Positions 17,623 to 24,803 of a stretch of 64,000 bases of DNA are shown in pieces. The DNA is from an uncultured Litoreibacter sp. (GTDB lineage Bacteria > Pseudomonadota > Alphaproteobacteria > Rhodobacterales > Rhodobacteraceae): the NCBI RefSeq assembly GCF_947487515.1, contig NZ_CANKWO010000002.1:372001-436000 (forward strand), written 5' to 3'. Numbering within the stretch: position 1 is the stretch's first letter; the number at the start of each line of letters is the position of its first letter. The notes under the pieces were generated by a model. The model had not been told where the DNA came from. It did not search any database and was given only the letters and a program-made list of their open reading frames with translations. A program made the position numbers and the translations under genes.

Positions 17623-18855
17623 CTACTGAAGCTTTGCCTTGCGCGCAGATTCCGGTCCATGCGGGTGCTTGGCGTGCGGGTAAGGCGCGTGGTGATGGTC
17701 GTGATCATGATCGTGGTGGTGGTGATGGTGGCCGTGATCATGCGAATGATCGTGGCTGTGGTCATGATCGTGATGATGATGGTGGTGATCTGGCAATTCC
17801 AGACGGCACATGCCGGTGCAAAACGTATCACACATGTTACAGTCTTCGACGTTGGACCCCGGGGCGTTCGCGCCTTGGCCCTCAACGTGGTGGTGGTGCG
17901 ATTCTTGGACCGCGCCAACCTCGCCCTCAAACCCCAAGACCTGCGTGCGGTATTTGCACAGAACACACGTCGGCGGCGGCACGTCGCCAAATGCGGGATG
18001 CGCGACGGGCGCGATTTCTTGCACGTCCTGCCCTTCAATCGCGAGGATTTGCGTGCGGTATTGGCAGATGCCGCAATTCGGCGGCGGGTTGCTGCCCATC
18101 TGTTCTGTGATGCGTTCCGCAAAGGTTTCCAGAACTTGTGAATGATCGTTCAAATACCCCGCTTTGACAAATTCAATGTCAGTGTGCTGGGCGGCGACTT
18201 GATCGGTAAAGCCGTAGATGCGGTCGATCAGGATGCCTGTGAACAGAAAGTAGGGGAAGACCACGATGCGTTTGTAGCCCAACTTGGCCGCGTGACTGAG
18301 GCAGGGTTCAACAAGCGGGAAAGTCACGCCGGAATAGCCGACCTCGACCCAACCAAAGCCCATGCCTTCGTGCAACATACGCGCGATCTTGGAGACGTTG
18401 CCATTGGCGTCAGGGTCGGATGCCCCGCGCCCGATCACCACCAGACAGGTGTCCTCGTTGGAGACATGCTCAACCGCGTTGGCCGCATCAACGGCGTCTT
18501 GAACCCGTGCGCCAGCGGCGGCGATCATCTTCGGATCAACCCCCAGTTCGCGACCATAGCTGATCTCGATGTCATGTTTGGCGGCATAGGTGTTCAACAC
18601 AGTGGGGATGTCATTCTTGGAGTGCATCGCGGCAAACAGCATGCCCGGCACGGCCAGAATTTTGTCGCAGCCCTGCGCGCGCAGCTTGTCCAAGCCGTCG
18701 CGGATCACGGGGTTGGCGAATTCTAGGTAGCCGTATTCCACAGGCCATTCGGGCGGCAGAAAGTCGGGCAGCTTCTCTGCCAGAACCGAAAACTGATCAA
18801 CCGCCGCTTGCGACCGCGAGCCGTGGCCGCAGATCATGACACCAATCTTGCTCAT
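17623..18855 (-). CDS. cbiX: CbiX-type sirohydrochlorin chelatase with Cys motifs and His-rich tail
   Basis: 410 residues. Residues 1-250 form a two-half CbiX chelatase (ICGHGSRS with His11, then VVIGRGASDPDAN and GYSGVTFPLVEPCL). After that come two copies of a Cx2CxYRTQ motif (C261/C264 and C297/C300), a four-Cys group (C339, C342, C346, C350), and a His/Asp-rich tail at about 357-394 with long His runs. The Cys sets could hold an Fe-S cluster and the tail could bind cobalt or nickel; both are inferences. CbiX inserts cobalt early in the anaerobic route, yet the late chelatase CobN is also encoded in this window. Frame ends just before cobH. Confidence 0.9.
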   Translation of the reverse strand: MSKIGVMICGHGSRSQAAVDQFSVLAEKLPDFLPPEWPVEYGYLEFANPVIRDGLDKLRAQGCDKILAVPGMLFAAMHSKNDIPTVLNTYAAKHDIEISYGRELGVDPKMIAAAGARVQDAVDAANAVEHVSNEDTCLVVIGRGASDPDANGNVSKIARMLHEGMGFGWVEVGYSGVTFPLVEPCLSHAAKLGYKRIVVFPYFLFTGILIDRIYGFTDQVAAQHTDIEFVKAGYLNDHSQVLETFAERITEQMGSNPPPNCGICQYRTQILAIEGQDVQEIAPVAHPAFGDVPPPTCVLCKYRTQVLGFEGEVGAVQESHHHHVEGQGANAPGSNVEDCNMCDTFCTGMCRLELPDHHHHHHDHDHSHDHSHDHGHHHHHHDHDHDHHHAPYPHAKHPHGPESARKAKLQ

Positions 18856-19073
18856 GCTGCTTCCTCTTCACCGTCTTCTGCGATTTCCTCATCGGAGGTT
18901 TCGGGCTTTTTCTTGCCTTTCAAGGCCCCCCAGATCGACACAGCCACAGCCGCACCCAAAGCCGCACCTGCAACCCAATGGTCATGGCCTGCAAACTCGC
19001 CAAAGTGGCCTACATGCGCCATGGCGGGACCCGCCAAAAGCATCATCGTAAGGGTCGTAACAATCCGGTTCAT
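18852..19073 (-). CDS. Small His-containing membrane protein of the cobalamin cluster
   Basis: 73 residues: signal-like N-terminus (about 1-19, ending GPAMA), then HVGHFGEFAGHDHW, one membrane helix (about 33-52) and an acidic tail of Glu and Asp. It resembles the small protein family (I believe DUF6732) found at the head of Rhodobacterales cob operons. The His-rich outside segment suggests metal contact. Overlaps the CbiX start by 4 bases. The ATG at 19073 fits better than the upstream frame start. Confidence 0.75.
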   Translation of the reverse strand: MNRIVTTLTMMLLAGPAMAHVGHFGEFAGHDHWVAGAALGAAVAVSIWGALKGKKKPETSDEEIAEDGEEEAA

Positions 19074-19368
19074 AGCTGCGCCTTTCATCCAAACATCCAT
19101 AGGGAAAGGCTGGGGACAGCTGCCCACATCACGACGATGCAACCGGTGGATCCCCTAACTGGGTCGATCCGAAGGTTGCCAACCTCTCTGGGCCAAAGCC
19201 CTCGTCATGAGTCGGTGGTATATGGGGCGCGGCCCCGTCTCGCAATGGGGTTGAACGGCGCACCACGATCTAAAACCGGCGCTGCGCGCAGATTATGTGC
19301 GTGTTTGCCAGGTGACTGCAGCGACTTTTCCAGGCTTACTCGCCGTCGGAAAAAGGAAGGAATGCGAC
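19074..19368. promoter_or_regulatory. Divergent control region between the cob operon and the GST gene
   Basis: This 295-base stretch must hold the promoters for the minus-strand cobalamin operon and the plus-strand GST gene. I looked for the cobalamin riboswitch core (GCCACTG and the B12 box) on the minus strand and did not find a convincing one, unlike the region before cbtB. Several short GC-rich inverted repeats are visible (for example near 19223-19238) but I cannot assign them. Confidence 0.4.
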
Positions 19369-20322
19369 TTGGGACAGCTTGTAGACGGAGTCTGGCACGA
19401 CACTTGGTATGACACGAAATCATCCGGCGGGGCGTTCAAACGCTCCACCGCGGGGTTCCGGAACTGGATCACCCCCGACGGAGAATTCCCAGCCGAAGCA
19501 GGGCGCTACCACCTTTATGTCTCTCTCGCATGCCCTTGGGCGCACCGCACCTTGATCTTTCGCAAGCTGAAGGGCTTGGAAGATCTGATCGACGTGTCAG
19601 TTGTGCATCCTGACATGCTAAGTGACGGCTGGACTTTCGAGGTCGACGGGCAGGGTGCGACTGGTGACACGCTGTATGGATTACCCTTTGTGCGAGACAT
19701 CTATCTTAAGGCTGACCCCAATGTTTCCGGCCGTGTAACCGTCCCGATTCTGTGGGACAAGCAGCGCGAAACCATCGTGAGCAACGAATCTTCAGAAATC
19801 ATCCGGATGTTCAATTCCGCGTTTGACGGCTTAACCGGAAACACGTTGGACTTCTGGCCAGAAGCGCTGCGCGGCGCCATTGAGGACACCAACCAACGGA
19901 TTTACAGCACGGTGAACAACGGTGTTTACAAGGCCGGTTTCGCCACCAGCCAATCTGCCTATGACGCCGCGGTCATGCCGCTGTTTGAAAGCCTCGACTG
20001 GTTGGAGGCGCGGCTGGCGGACAATCGCTACCTTATGGGCGATCGGATCACCGAGGCCGATTGGCGTTTGTTCACGACATTGGTGCGCTTTGATCCGGTG
20101 TATCACCTGCATTTCAAATGCAACCGCAAGCGGATCATCGATTACCCGAACCTCTGGGCCTACACGCGCGAGCTATTTCAATGGGACGGCGTCGCAGAGA
20201 CGGTTCATTTCCATCACATCATACGCCACTATCACTACAGCCATGACACGATTAATCCCAACCGGATTATCCCGATCAACCCCGAATTGAACTGGCTGAG
20301 CCCCCACGGCCGAGGTGGTTAA
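19369..20322 (+). CDS. Xi-type glutathione S-transferase / glutathionyl-hydroquinone reductase
   Basis: 317 residues from a TTG start with AAAGGAAGGA upstream; this gives the family N-terminus MGQLVDGVWHDTWYDTK. The catalytic Cys is Cys55 in SLACPWAHR. Other family blocks: DGWTF, TVPILWDK, NESSEIIRMFN, and C-terminal ADWRLFTTLVRFDPVYHLHFKCN. These enzymes reduce glutathionyl-hydroquinones with GSH in the cytoplasm. Convergent with the receiver-like gene. Confidence 0.9.
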   Translation: MGQLVDGVWHDTWYDTKSSGGAFKRSTAGFRNWITPDGEFPAEAGRYHLYVSLACPWAHRTLIFRKLKGLEDLIDVSVVHPDMLSDGWTFEVDGQGATGDTLYGLPFVRDIYLKADPNVSGRVTVPILWDKQRETIVSNESSEIIRMFNSAFDGLTGNTLDFWPEALRGAIEDTNQRIYSTVNNGVYKAGFATSQSAYDAAVMPLFESLDWLEARLADNRYLMGDRITEADWRLFTTLVRFDPVYHLHFKCNRKRIIDYPNLWAYTRELFQWDGVAETVHFHHIIRHYHYSHDTINPNRIIPINPELNWLSPHGRGG

Positions 20323-20331
20323 TCTGCAAGC

Positions 20332-20715
20332 CTACACCGCGATACGTTGCTCGGCGCGCGCATGGTATTCCACCAAGGCCGCGAGGTCCTCGGGCTCGGT
20401 GCTGGGAGGGACCATCACACAGGCGTTCGGCATATAGCGAAAGATAGACCCATCGGAGAAAAAGCTGCTGGTGGTCACGCAGACCACCTTCGCCGTTGGG
20501 CGTCGGAAGTTTGCATAGTCCGCAATAGCAGATGCGTCCCCCCAACGCGGATTGAGGTTGAGGTTTACAACTAAGACGTCAAAGTCCTGCTCTCGCAGCT
20601 GGGCTTCGGCATCAACTTGGCAGTGGACTAGAACGACATCACATCCAAGCCGACCAACATGGTCCGCCCAAATCGTTCCCAGTCCACATCCATTTTCAAC
20701 GATGAGAACATTCAT
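20332..20715 (-). CDS. Degenerate response-regulator receiver domain protein
   Basis: 127 residues, a stand-alone receiver-like fold: MNVLIVEN strand 1, DFDVLVVNLNL strand 3, KVVCVTTSS strand 4. The phosphoacceptor Asp is replaced by Asn51, only Glu7 remains of the acidic pair, and the conserved Lys near the end is missing (VMVPPST). It therefore probably cannot be phosphorylated in the usual way and would act through binding. Its start lies about 115 bases from a perfect CtrA-type box. No kinase or output domain nearby. Confidence 0.7.
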   Translation of the reverse strand: MNVLIVENGCGLGTIWADHVGRLGCDVVLVHCQVDAEAQLREQDFDVLVVNLNLNPRWGDASAIADYANFRRPTAKVVCVTTSSFFSDGSIFRYMPNACVMVPPSTEPEDLAALVEYHARAEQRIAV

Positions 20716-20829
20716 ACTTATACTAATCCGACCCTGTTTGTTTCAGAAAGGCCGGTACACTTCCCGTTAGACTGTAAATAGTTTTTGGTCCCATTTTCGG
20801 AAGGACCGCGCCTTTTAGGCTTTGATTCC

Positions 20830-20845
20830 TTAATCAATGGTTAAC
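20830..20845. promoter_or_regulatory. Candidate CtrA binding site
   Basis: The sequence reads TTAA, seven bases, TTAAC, an exact match to the alphaproteobacterial CtrA consensus. It lies between the divergent receiver-like gene and the DUF1636-cobC-cbiB operon. By base statistics about one TTAA-N7-TTAA is expected by chance in a window of this size, so the location is the main support. Confidence 0.45.
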
Positions 20846-20928
20846 AACGTTGCCAGATTGCAACTTCTTGCGCCCGCCTAAAATTTCCGCTTGATGGGCT
20901 CCATAGAAAATGAGGCGCGAAACAAACG

Positions 20929-21303
20929 ATGACAACTTGGATCACGATCTGCGACACCTGCAAACGCGATGACTGGGAAGCCCGCTCCCCCGGGGTCACT
21001 GATGGCGAAACCTTGGCCGAGCTGATCGAAGCCAACGCCGAAGGCCACGCGGAGCTGCGGACCCGCCGCCACTCCTGCCTAATGGGGTGCGCCAGAGGCT
21101 GCAACGTCGCCATCCAAGGCCCCAACAAGTTGAACTACACCGTAGGAGAATTCGAACCCACGCAAGAGGCCGCCGAGGCGATCGTGGGATATGCAGCCCT
21201 GCACGCGCAAAGCGACAGCGGTCAGGTGCCCTACAAGCAATGGCCGCAGGCGATTAAGGGCCATTTCGTCACCCGCCACCCCCCCTTGCCCAGCGATGAC
21301 TGA
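20929..21303 (+). CDS. DUF1636 family metal-binding protein
   Basis: 124 residues. Cysteines are arranged as an N-terminal CDTC pair and a later CLMGCARGC group, a ferredoxin-like metal-binding layout. DUF1636 proteins are regularly found in alphaproteobacterial cobalamin clusters, and this one is the first gene of an operon with cobC and cbiB (its end overlaps cobC by 8 bases). The exact role, possibly in cobalt handling or an Fe-S step, is unknown. Confidence 0.85.
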   Translation: MTTWITICDTCKRDDWEARSPGVTDGETLAELIEANAEGHAELRTRRHSCLMGCARGCNVAIQGPNKLNYTVGEFEPTQEAAEAIVGYAALHAQSDSGQVPYKQWPQAIKGHFVTRHPPLPSDD

Positions 21304-22234
21304 TACGCCGCGCGATCATGGTGGAGGACTAGACGCGGCCATAGCCCTCTTTGGCGGGCACCGCGCCGACTGGTTGGACCTATCCACCGGCATCAACCCT
21401 GTCCCCTATCCCGTGGGCCCCGTTGCCGCCGACGCATGGACTGCCTTGCCTGACAAAGCTGCAACGGACCGGCTAATCCGCGCAGCACGCAATTTTTGGG
21501 ATGTTCCAGCGGACGCGCATATTTTGCCATCGAATGGCGCCTCGGCGTTGATTGCGGCAATGCCTCATGTGATGCGCGGCAAAAGCGCCGCCATCCCCAC
21601 CCCAACCTACAATGAGCACGCCGCGGCCTTTCGCGCCCAAAACTACGCCCTGACCGACGGCATGGCAGACGTGCGGGTCTTGGTTCACCCCAACAACCCA
21701 GACGGGCGCTTATGGGGGGCGCAGGAGCTGACCCGCGGCCCGACAGTGTTGGACGAAAGTTTCTGTGACAGCTGCCCCCAACACAGCCACACGGCGCAAG
21801 CGGGGCGGTCGGACCTTGTGGTTTTGAAAAGCTTTGGCAAGTTTTGGGGCTTGGCTGGCATGCGATTGGGCTTCGTCATCGCATCCCCTGAAGTCGTCGC
21901 CAGATGTCGCGACGAAATTGGGCCATGGGCGGTATCCGGCCCCGCGTTGGAAATCGGGGCCACTGCTTTGGAAGATGTGGCTTGGGCCGATGCCACCCGC
22001 GCGCGGTTGTCGCGCGACGCCGAGCGCTTGGACGCGCTGATGGCAAAATCCGGCATCCCTTCGGTCGGTGGCACCAGCCTGTTTCGCCTCTATGAAGTGG
22101 ACAATGCCGCCTCTTGGCAGGAAAAACTCGCGAGCGGCCATGTTTGGTCGCGCATCTTTCCCTACTCGGACCGCTGGCTGCGCCTTGGCCTGCCCGCGCC
22201 AGATCGGTGGGATCAGTTAGAGGCCGCGCTGTGA
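21296..22234 (+). CDS. cobC: L-threonine-O-3-phosphate decarboxylase (CobC type)
   Basis: 312-residue PLP aminotransferase-fold enzyme. It provides (R)-1-amino-2-propanol phosphate for the nucleotide loop of cobalamin. Seen: LDLSTGINPVPYP at the start, LPSNGASALI, LVHPNNPDGR, LDESFCD with the PLP-contact Asp, and the PLP lysine in LKSFGKFWGLAGMRLGF. The ATG at 21296 overlaps the DUF1636 gene; the stop overlaps the cbiB GTG. Confidence 0.93.
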   Translation: MTDTPRDHGGGLDAAIALFGGHRADWLDLSTGINPVPYPVGPVAADAWTALPDKAATDRLIRAARNFWDVPADAHILPSNGASALIAAMPHVMRGKSAAIPTPTYNEHAAAFRAQNYALTDGMADVRVLVHPNNPDGRLWGAQELTRGPTVLDESFCDSCPQHSHTAQAGRSDLVVLKSFGKFWGLAGMRLGFVIASPEVVARCRDEIGPWAVSGPALEIGATALEDVAWADATRARLSRDAERLDALMAKSGIPSVGGTSLFRLYEVDNAASWQEKLASGHVWSRIFPYSDRWLRLGLPAPDRWDQLEAAL

Positions 22235-23136
22235 CCGTTGCCCTTGCGATGCTGCTCGACGCCCTCATGGGAGAGCCGAAATGGCTGTGGAACCGCCTCC
22301 CGCACCCTGCTGTGCTTATGGGGCAGGCCATCGCCACCCTAGAGACCCGTTTGAACACTGGCGCCGCCGCGCACCGCCGCGCCAAGGGCATCGCTTTGGT
22401 CGCGGGCATCGTGTCAGCCGCCCTCATCGCTGGCCTGATCTTGGCGCAGCTTGGCACAATCGCGCAAATCATCATCGGAGCCGTTTTGATCGCGCAAAGA
22501 TCCCTGTGCGACCATGTTGCCGATGTTTCGCGCGCACTGCGTCTGAGCCTTGGTGACGGGCGCATGATGGTCGCGCGAATTGTCGGGCGGGATGTTAAGG
22601 CGCTGGATACCTCGGGGGTTTGTCGCAGCGCGATCGAAAGTGCCGCCGAGAATTTCAGCGACGGGATTGTGGCTCCGGTGTTTTGGTTTGCCCTGCTCGG
22701 CTTGCCCGGGCTTTTGGCCTATAAGGTGATCAACACGGCCGACAGCATGATCGGCTACCGAAACGCGCGCTACGCAGAGTTCGGATGGGCCGCCGCGCGG
22801 TTGGATGATGTGGTGAATTGGCCCGCCGCACGTCTCAGCGCTTTGGCGATTGCCGCAGCGCACCTGCGCCCCGATGCGATGCGCTTGGCCATACGCGATG
22901 CACGGTTGCACCGCTCACCGAATGCCGGTTGGCCCGAAGCGGCGATGGCCAGCGTTCTAGACGCCGCCTTGTCGGGGCCGCGTAGCTATGACGGCGCGAT
23001 CCGCGACGAGCCCTACGTGAACCCCGAAGGACGCCGCGAACTGGGGCCAGATGACATTGACGCTGCAGTGATGGTCTTGTGGAAAGCATGGGCGCTGACG
23101 CTCTGTGCCGTTGCCCTTGTCTGGGGGATTGCATAG
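22231..23136 (+). CDS. cbiB: Adenosylcobinamide-phosphate synthase
   Basis: 301-residue membrane enzyme that joins aminopropanol (phosphate) to adenosylcobyrate. Starts at a GTG overlapping the cobC stop (GTGA). Family blocks: LLDALMGEPKWLWNRLPHPAVLMG, the VGRDVKALDTSGVCRSAIESAAENFSDG stretch in two parts, NTADSMIGYRN and AGWPEAAMA. Several membrane helices at about 50-90, 150-170 and the C-terminus. Also called CobD in the aerobic nomenclature. Confidence 0.93.
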   Translation: MTVALAMLLDALMGEPKWLWNRLPHPAVLMGQAIATLETRLNTGAAAHRRAKGIALVAGIVSAALIAGLILAQLGTIAQIIIGAVLIAQRSLCDHVADVSRALRLSLGDGRMMVARIVGRDVKALDTSGVCRSAIESAAENFSDGIVAPVFWFALLGLPGLLAYKVINTADSMIGYRNARYAEFGWAAARLDDVVNWPAARLSALAIAAAHLRPDAMRLAIRDARLHRSPNAGWPEAAMASVLDAALSGPRSYDGAIRDEPYVNPEGRRELGPDDIDAAVMVLWKAWALTLCAVALVWGIA

Positions 23137-23167
23137 GGTGCGCCCGACCTGAAACGCGGAGTTTTTT

Positions 23168-24331
23168 ATGCGCCAATTCCTTCTCGCAGTCGCCTTTTGC
23201 ACGGCCTCCACAGCAGCATTTGCCAATTGCGGAGGCGGGTGGAATTCATTCATCACCGGCTTGAAAAATGAGGCCATTGAAAAGGGTCACTCTACGTCAT
23301 CTGTGGACCGCTTTTTCAACTCTGCGCGTCAGGACCCGAAGGTATTGAAGGCCGACCGGTCGCAAGGTGTCTTCAAGCGTGACTTTGTTGATTTCTCTCG
23401 ACGGATCATTTCCAAGTCAAGAATTAGCAAAGGGCGCTCCAACGCCAAAAAATACGCGTCTGTTTTTCAACGTGCAGAGCAAGAATTCGGTGTCCCTGCG
23501 GGTGTCCTCTTGGCCTTTTGGGCCCTTGAAACGGATTACGGTGCGGTTCAGGGCAACTTTAACACGCTCAACGCCTTGTTGACGTTAAGTCATGATTGCC
23601 GCCGCCCCGAATTATTTCGCCCACAGATTTTTGCAGCCTTGGAATTATTCGAGCGCAATAATTTTAGCCCCGCCAACACCAAGGGCGCATGGGCTGGCGA
23701 AATTGGCATGGTTCAGATGCTGCCCGAAGACATCATCGAGAACGGAATGGACGGCGATGGAGACGGCAAAATCAGCTTAAAAAGCTCTGCCCCAGATGCG
23801 TTAATGTCAGGGGCAAAAATGCTGAACTCCTTGGGGTGGGCGTCTGGGCAGGCCTGGCTGCAAGAGGTTCAGGTTCCCGCAAAAATGGACTGGTCAAAAA
23901 CAGGTTTGAATACATCGCTTGCCACCAGCGCGTGGGCCGAAATGGGCGTGAAGCCCCGTTCTGGCAGCTTTCAAGGCAACGCCGGTTCGATCCTTTTGCC
24001 GATGGGCCGCAAGGGGCCGGCGTTCATTGCCTACCCAAATTTTCACGTCTATTTCGAATGGAATCAAAGCTTTGTCTATGTGACCACTGCTGCGTATTTC
24101 GCGACCCGCCTGTCAGGTGCACCTGTATTTGACGCCGGAAATCCGGACCCCAGCCTGTCGGATGCGAACATGAAAGCCCTGCAGAAAAAACTTGCCGCGC
24201 GCGGTCATGATGTCGGAAAAATAGATGGAATATTGGGAAGCGGCACGCGCGCAGCGGTTCAAAAAGAACAGAAACGGCTAGGGCTTCCCGCTGATGCATG
24301 GCCAACGATTGCGTTGCTCCGTAAACTATAA
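23168..24331 (+). CDS. Lytic murein transglycosylase (MltB family) with peptidoglycan-binding domain
   Basis: 387 residues with a signal peptide (about 1-19, ending AAFAN). The catalytic domain shows PAGVLLAFWALETDYGAVQGNFNTLNALLTLS split across the active site, with the catalytic Glu in the WALETDYG motif, then GEIGMVQMLPEDI. The final 65 residues form a PG-binding domain (LQKKLAARGHDVGKIDGILGSGTRAAV). It cleaves peptidoglycan in the periplasm. Shortly downstream of cbiB but probably independent of cobalamin synthesis. Confidence 0.9.
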   Translation: MRQFLLAVAFCTASTAAFANCGGGWNSFITGLKNEAIEKGHSTSSVDRFFNSARQDPKVLKADRSQGVFKRDFVDFSRRIISKSRISKGRSNAKKYASVFQRAEQEFGVPAGVLLAFWALETDYGAVQGNFNTLNALLTLSHDCRRPELFRPQIFAALELFERNNFSPANTKGAWAGEIGMVQMLPEDIIENGMDGDGDGKISLKSSAPDALMSGAKMLNSLGWASGQAWLQEVQVPAKMDWSKTGLNTSLATSAWAEMGVKPRSGSFQGNAGSILLPMGRKGPAFIAYPNFHVYFEWNQSFVYVTTAAYFATRLSGAPVFDAGNPDPSLSDANMKALQKKLAARGHDVGKIDGILGSGTRAAVQKEQKRLGLPADAWPTIALLRKL

Positions 24332-24411
24332 TCGACGAATTCCTTGGTTTTGACGAAATAGTAGGTTACTAAACTTCCCATTCACAAAGCTGGGGAGCTA
24401 AGAAGAATACA

Positions 24412-24738
24412 ATGGCAAAAATAGACTTGAAATCTCTGTCACTCGCAGAGCTAAAATCACTCAGTGCCCGTGTCGATAAAGCCATCGCACGCCACGACAA
24501 AAAGCAAAAAACAAAAGCGCTAGCGGCAGTAAAAGCCAAAGCAAAAGAGCTTGGTTTTTCGCTTTCTGACCTCACAGGAGCTGCCGGATCGGCCAAATCC
24601 GCACCTAAGAAGCCCGCCAAGGCTGCTTACCGTGATCCGAATAACTCTAGCAACACATGGGCAGGCCGTGGCGCACGCCCATTGTGGCTGAAAGAGGCCC
24701 TAAAATCGGGAAAAACACTGGAAGACTTCAAGATTTAG
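24412..24738 (+). CDS. H-NS family nucleoid protein
   Basis: 108 residues: an N-terminal coiled-coil helix (about 1-50, Lys/Ala/Leu-rich) for oligomerisation, a Lys/Pro-rich linker and a C-terminal AT-hook-like DNA-binding motif, YRDPNNSSNTWAGRGARPLWL at about residues 73-92. This is the alphaproteobacterial H-NS form. It would silence AT-rich DNA. The AT-rich 46.9-51.4 kb island could be such a target (inference). Confidence 0.9.
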   Translation: MAKIDLKSLSLAELKSLSARVDKAIARHDKKQKTKALAAVKAKAKELGFSLSDLTGAAGSAKSAPKKPAKAAYRDPNNSSNTWAGRGARPLWLKEALKSGKTLEDFKI

Positions 24739-24762
24739 TCCTTCGGAACCACCTATAAAATC

Positions 24763-24796
24763 GGGCGTATGCAAAACCTGCATGCGCCCTTTTTTG
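24763..24796 (+). terminator. Rho-independent terminator after the H-NS gene
   Basis: GGGCGTATGCA pairs with TGCATGCGCCC around a short AAACC loop and is followed by six T residues. It lies 24 bases after the stop codon. Confidence 0.88.
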
Positions 24797-24803
24797 TGCC
24801 CGA

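Noticed and set aside
17690-17790. Low-complexity repeat array resembling a microsatellite
   Set aside because: It encodes the His/Asp-rich tail of CbiX, so it is a coding repeat, not a CRISPR or structural DNA repeat. The same holds for 30295-30400 in cobW.
19074-19368. Possible cobalamin riboswitch before the minus-strand cob operon
   Set aside because: A CCTGGCA-like piece and GGCAGCTGTCCCC are reminiscent of the B12 box and core, but the order and the GCCACTG core are missing.
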